Under the pieces are notes generated by a model. It had not been told where the DNA came from. It worked only from the letters and a program-made list of their open reading frames with translations, and made no database searches. A stretch of DNA of 64,000 nucleotides, taken from contig LUCM01004876.1 in NCBI GenBank assembly GCA_008360955.1, forward strand, positions 95,394 to 159,393, read 5' to 3'. The position numbers were made by a program, and so were the translations under genes. Positions 58,763 through 64,000 of this stretch are shown here, one piece after another; within the stretch, counting starts at the first letter, position 1, and each line of letters opens with the position of its first letter. This DNA is from Fasciolopsis buskii (lineage: Eukaryota; Platyhelminthes; Trematoda; Plagiorchiida; Fasciolidae).

Positions 58763-61700
58763 AGACTGCACTTTGACGTGGTGTGACGGCTTCCTCCCCA
58801 ATGATCCAAACAGCTACACAGGATGGCTTATCTGAAGCCAAAGACCCAATAATGAATGGGCAGTCAACGGGTGGGGGCTTGACGAAGTAGTTCCCCGGTC
58901 CTCCAGGTTGGGGGTTGATTTGGGCCGGCAACTCAATCAGAAAATTGAAAGGAAGAATAACTGATCCAGAAAGATAGACTTTCACTGACCCACTCACTCC
59001 CTGTCGTCTTAGGCACAGGTTCTTGTTGGAACCAAAGGCTTTGATTGAAAACCCTGAACGTTCTTTTGCTTAGCGGATGGATTCCCCAGCAGCAGTTGTT
59101 TACCACTTCAATGAATTACAAAAATAAATTGAATTTGATACTGCATCGGTTGTCGTGCAGGATAGTGAGAATCACCCTATCCATTTTATCGAGCAGAACA
59201 GTAAGCATGCTTGTGCTCAGAGGTCCCGTGCTAAGTCAACGAACAACTGCCTTGTGAGTGAGACTTTTGAGTCAAAGGCCCCGGCCCAAAGAAAAACCCT
59301 TCCTGCGATGTGGGCAGCCGTGAAGTATTGACCGCCCAAATACCTCCACCACCTTTTCTACGGATTTTTTTAATTTCCGTTCGTCCGACGTAGGGACCAT
59401 GCAAGTTGCCACGAAGAATTGCGGCTCAATGGATTTATCAGATGACAACATTAAGAGAAGGGGAAGAAATAGCTCGCAAGCATTACCTAAACGTAAGTGT
59501 ACACTGCACTAAGCTGCCTTCAATGTCCGCACGCTCAACCGGATAAGGAAACAAGCTGCTCTAGCTAGAACTCTTGAAACATGTATGCTGGGTCTCCGAA
59601 ATAAGTACACAAGATCCCCTTTCGTGATCATTCTTCTTAGCCGAGATTCAACCTCTTTCTTTCGCTTCAGTCATCGCGTGTCGAGAGCTTCGATTTTGAG
59701 CGCTCGTTGTTAGGCTGGAATTAGGATCACTGTACGCATACGGGCCGAGGATGCACTGTGTCAATGGAACCCAGGCAATAGCCGTCTGTGTGCAGTTCGG
59801 TTGGACGGTTTTGTATGTGTCAACAGCAGTCGACTGAGACGCCGCTGTTTGTCCGTCCTATTTTTTCATGCACCCTGAAGCCAGAGACGAATCCCACCCG
59901 GAATTATCTTCATTATTCCGAAGTGTTCGATCAACGGATATTTTGGTAGTTGCTGGTGAATTTAACGCCCAACTTGGCTACTTAGCGGAGACAGAACGGT
60001 ACATCGGAGACCGATTTTCTGTTCCAGGTAATCGCAACGATAACGGAAATCGTCTCATCCAAGTTTTTTCTGACCACATACTGTTTCTGGCGAACGCCAA
60101 TTTTTGTCACAAAAAGCGACATCGACTCACGTGGCGCCGTCTTTGCCTTAGATTGATCACATTACTACCGACCACCGGTGGCGTGGATCAGTCGGGGATT
60201 GTCAACCACTGGTTCACAAGGATGCACTCAGGTCTTGCTTACTTCGGCTTTTTTTGAACCTGATATGTGATCACACCAGCAAGAAAACCACAAGTCCCGC
60301 ACACCCTGATTCTAGACGATAATCAGCCATTTCTCCATTTGGCAGCCTTCCTGAAAATGGTGTACATTGTTATTTCATTAATGAAGAAAGTCAAATATGG
60401 AAGATAGAAGACTCCAGTTCCAATTGGAGCTTTCAATTCGATTGTCGTCTATGCAAAATAACCAGGATCCGAACAAACGCTGGCAAGGGATCAAAGAAGC
60501 CTTGGACGCTGTGGCAACTGACACTCAGGATTCTTTGCCATGTAGATCTCGGAAACGATGAATATCCTCGACTTCAGTTCCTCTGTTGGATGCTCGCAGA
60601 TACGCCTCCCGTATTCAACATACAATGAGGCGCATAAATCTTTGAGGCGTCATCTGACTAAGAATCTAAGAAATGACAACGAGTAGAGCTGGACAGGAAA
60701 ATGGAAAAGGCTGTGGCTATCGGAAATAATCGCAACCTTTACAGACTGATTGGGAAGACTGGCCCACGGAAGCTGAGTGCAAGCGAAGTGATACGAGTCC
60801 GACTGCACACCGATTCATTTTTAAGAACGTCGGCAGGGCACTAAGGAGCAGTTTAGCTGGCCCACGGCCTCAGCAGGCACTCCACTTACGCCTGCATGTG
60901 ATCTAATGCAGGTGGATACCAACCGTCCATCCGAAATGGAGGTGATTAAGATAATGCGTTTTCTTAAAATGTATAAGGCAGCTGAACCAGATAGAGTGCC
61001 ACCATCCTTCTTCAAGGATGGTGACGAAGTGCTCACATCCGAGTTAACAAAACCCACGAGATCAGTCCGAGAAGTGGAAAAGACTCGTAAGTACTGGTGT
61101 GAATCAGTTATTGTCACAATTTACAAGGAAAGGAATAAATCCTATCGTCGAAGCCATAGAGGAATTAGTTTAGTAATTATCGCATCTAAACCGCTCAGAG
61201 ACATCATTCTCCACCGATTATCCAGTACTCGCGAAACGTGAATACGTGAGAACCAAGCCGGTTTCAGTCCCGGTCTGGGTTGTATTGATCAAATATTCAC
61301 TGCGACAGACCTTAGGACATAGGCACATATTCGGTAGATCCACGATTTCTGTCTTTCTGGATTTGGAAGCGGCTTTCGACTCAGTCGATCGTACGATTCT
61401 TCGGCGCTGCCTCTTATCGAATGGTATGCCAGAGAAATTCATTTCAGTATACTAACAACCGAAGCCAAGCTCGCGCTTAAGACGATGTTTCACCCGAATT
61501 CGCCACGAGAAGTGGTGTCCGTTAGGGTTGCCCTCTTTCACGTTCCCTTCATAATTTTGCCATTGAAATGGTTATAAAGATAGCCCTATCCTGAAGCGAG
61601 AATAGTGGCTTTGAGAATTGCTCAGACAAGGACCTGCCTGACTTAGAATATGTGGACAATATTGTGATATTCAGTGTAGATTCAAGGAAGCTGCAGGTTT

Positions 61701-62530
61701 TTCTCTATCGTCTGAACGATAGTGTAGGTATGTGTTGGGTATGCAGTTTGGACCTTGGAAGTGTAAAATGCTGTTGCAGGACTGGAGTGGCTCGAAGCCG
61801 AACTTTTCTCCTAAGGGGAAAACTGGGTGAGGTGGACAGATTTAGTTACTTGGGTAGTTGTAACTCACCTGGTGATCATATATCAGATGAAGTTTCTTTG
61901 CGCATACAAAAGGCCTGACTGACAGGTTCTAGTTTGAGACATTTGTGGCGTCGGCATGGCATTCGGTTGTCGATCGAAAGTCGAGTATACTAAGCAGCAA
62001 CGAGGTCGACATTGATCTACGGCTCTGAAACAACCATTGAGAGCAGAATATATGCGAAGACTTTTGATATTTTAGCACCGTTTTCTTCGAATTATTAGTA
62101 GAATATGGCGGGAGAATTTTGTGAGTAACTCAGAGGTTAGGCACAAAGTACTAGATCCTAGGATCCAGTCCTTAGAACAGGCACTGAATGAGAATGGATT
62201 AGGATAGTCCGGCCATGTTTTGCACATGCCCACCGGACGACTACCCGACACGTTGTGGGCTGTCTTTTGAGGCAGGTAATGGTTGGAGGATAGTTCGAGG
62301 TGGCCAGTCGATGATATGGGTAGAATGTATGGAAGCTTCAACCAGTGGACTGGCTACTGTAGATGCAATTAGACTACCGGGTCAGAGTCGAGAAGATACA
62401 TCGAAGCAGCGATTGGAAACAATAGGTGATATGGCTCAAGTCCGCTGTCAGTGGTGTTTTTACATTTGAGACCTTTCTCCTATATAGCCCTTCAACTTAC
62501 TATTCTGCAGTGGATTTCCAGTATTTTCCA
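58763..62530 (+). mobile_element. RTE-like non-LTR retrotransposon, near full length, inactivated
   Basis: The shared 5' UTR (58763-59260) is followed by endonuclease beginning near 59520 (AFNVRTLNRIRK type), with DILVVAGEFNAQLG at 59937-59978. The reverse transcriptase has SHRGISLVIIASK, NQAGFSPGLGCIDQIFT and ISVFLDLEAAFDSVDRT (61348-61395). The catalytic box reads EYVDNI near 61647 instead of the usual YADD. The thumb-like part has EVDRFSYLG near 61830, and the C-terminus has EAGNGWRIVRGGQSMIW near 62270 and DMAQVRCQW near 62430. Several frameshifts and stops occur. Its C-terminal domain is distinct from that of the copies at 1, 12620 and 31195, so it represents a second subfamily. The 3' limit is approximate. 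Confidence 0.9.
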
Positions 62531-63349
62531 TTCCTTTTTTGTTTGAGCAGATGGCGCTGTGAAGTAGCAACCAGAAGCAGAGCACGTCGGTTCAAGAGGA
62601 AATGTTGTACAGGCTGGCCTGTATGAGCTGGACTGCTGGCCACCGACTCCCAAAGGTGTGTGAACGCCATTTCGTTGTGCTGCCTTGCAGATCAAGTCTT
62701 TGAATCAAAATCTCGGTGAGACTAATTGAGACAAACCCGTACTTCGGTTAGGGCAGCCGGGTCGTGTGCTGCCCAGAGGGTACCCATGGACTTGCTAGAC
62801 TATCGATGAAAATTTTGGAAAAGGTGGCATGTGTGTTGAATTTCACATAAAAGTTTCTTTCTCTTCTCGCTTTCTCTCGAATTGTTCTCCTTTCTCCTTG
62901 CAGCCCCAATGGGACTAGATCTGTACATAAATTCGTGAAAATCGCACGTAATATATTTCACTGTCCCCAAACGTGGAAACTTCTGGATATACAGAATGTG
63001 TTTATCTTCCGCTTGAAAATAATAGATCAAGTCTATCTAATCCGATAAACTCAACTATTCCATTTCTTATCATACTTCCCATTCCGGTACGAAAACTGAT
63101 TACGGCCGTATTGTTATCAGCGTGCCATTAGGTTTGGACACCAGAAACAATTTTATCCGGGGCTACTATATGAATGTTACGGTTAGTGGGCGAAAAATTT
63201 GTTTTCCTTCTACTTGTCTCGTTCTTTCTTTGCAAATCTTTTCATCGATCAGTTCAACCCATGGCTCACAAATTATATTCACCTTGATTTACATGAATCT
63301 TCGTCGAACTTCCAGATAAGCTTAATTTTTGTGCTCCGCTCAAAGGTGG

Positions 63350-63740
63350 TTCTTTATTCGGTACGAGGCGCTCCTTCAACTTTATCCACCTTTTATTGTC
63401 GAATGTTCAACTCCACTCGACCCCGAATATTACAATCGCATATGAGATGTGGCATCGTCTGCTACTGTTTTTCCTCTTGATTATGTTCAAATAGAGGCCC
63501 ATCCGACCGGTCGACGAGTCTTTCTTAATCTCCAATCTGCGTTCAGTTGTCCTTCACGGGGTGGTTGTTCGACTTTTTTTCTACTGGTATTTTTTCATTT
63601 TGTTCTTCAGAGGCTGATTCAACAATTTCTCCACGCGCAACATCCACACAGCAACCTTCCATTCACATGTCTAGTTATCGATACCAACCTTAGCCCTTTT
63701 ACTGTTAAGACTGTAAATCCGGAGAATACCTTCTAATTGT
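63350..63740 (+). mobile_element. CR1/jockey-like retrotransposon C-terminal fragment
   Basis: The stretch ASSATVFPLDYVQI at about 63449-63490, followed by RRVFLNLQ, resembles the common C-terminal block of CR1/jockey reverse transcriptases (LPxxVFPxxYxxxxFKRRV). Stops and frame changes are present. It probably belongs to the same broad group as the element at 40440, but the two do not overlap enough to align. Confidence 0.55.
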
Positions 63741-63975
63741 CCTCCCATTTACTTATGCTATTTCATTATTACCAAGATGAACCAACTGGCTCCTAAAGGT
63801 TCTCCTGCATTCACTTATACAGCATTCCTAATAAATGTTTTTTACACAGCAAATCAACCTACGCGTAATAAAGAAGCCTTACTTATCCTAGTATATGGGC
63901 CGTATAACAGGTGTTAATTCAACACAATTTTCATTAATAGTAATTAGTTCCTCTGGCTACTGTCCGTAAATCTGT

Positions 63976-64000
63976 GTATATATGTATATATATATATATA
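63976..64000. repeat. (TA)n microsatellite at the window end
   Basis: A TA run with one TG interruption continues past the window edge. Confidence 0.9.

Overview
The window looks like gene-poor, repeat-rich nuclear DNA of a parasitic flatworm, most likely a trematode (fluke). The reasons are small exons in multi-kilobase introns with GT/AG junctions, several decayed RTE-type non-LTR retrotransposons whose encoded protein has the sequence style familiar from fluke genomes, a CR1/jockey-like retrotransposon, tRNA-derived SINEs, and a single assembly gap (31892-32795). No bacterial operon, CRISPR array or rRNA was seen.

The main content is one eukaryotic gene on the minus strand. Seventeen exons between 54656 and 11125 join in frame, with every splice phase matching, into about 928 residues that follow Conserved Oligomeric Golgi complex subunit 7 (COG7) from the second residue of the human protein to its C-terminus. 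Only the exon carrying the start codon was not found. The gene spans at least 43.5 kb. Its exons are 36-475 nt long and its introns run from 117 nt to more than 9 kb, and the large introns hold nearly all the mobile DNA. The last exon lies 6.2 kb beyond the previous one, behind two retrotransposon copies, so a short-range gene finder could miss it.

Layout: 1-3842 is a decayed RTE-like element (+), cut by the window edge. 3843-11124 is intergenic DNA with a SINE, a second short repeat and an RTE 3' fragment. 11125-54656 is COG7 (-). Its last intron holds two RTE copies in opposite orientation (12620-15490 - and 16300-17200 +). Another intron holds a MITE-like inverted-repeat element (23218-23512). 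The 9.5-kb intron 29771-39234 holds an RTE copy interrupted by the gap and a near-perfect 315-bp foldback (34781-35619). A CR1-like element lies at 40440-42150, and a SINE and an RTE 3' fragment at 43946-44350. Upstream of COG7, 56944-57452 is a probable two-exon minus-strand gene for a 60-residue protein I do not recognise. 58763-62530 is a near full-length but inactivated RTE-like element, followed by a CR1-like 3' fragment and a TA microsatellite at the window end.

I found no clearly new multi-gene system. The most notable items are the full COG7 exon structure with its lineage-specific insertions, the very well preserved foldback, the palindromic MITE, and the small unrecognised gene upstream of COG7.
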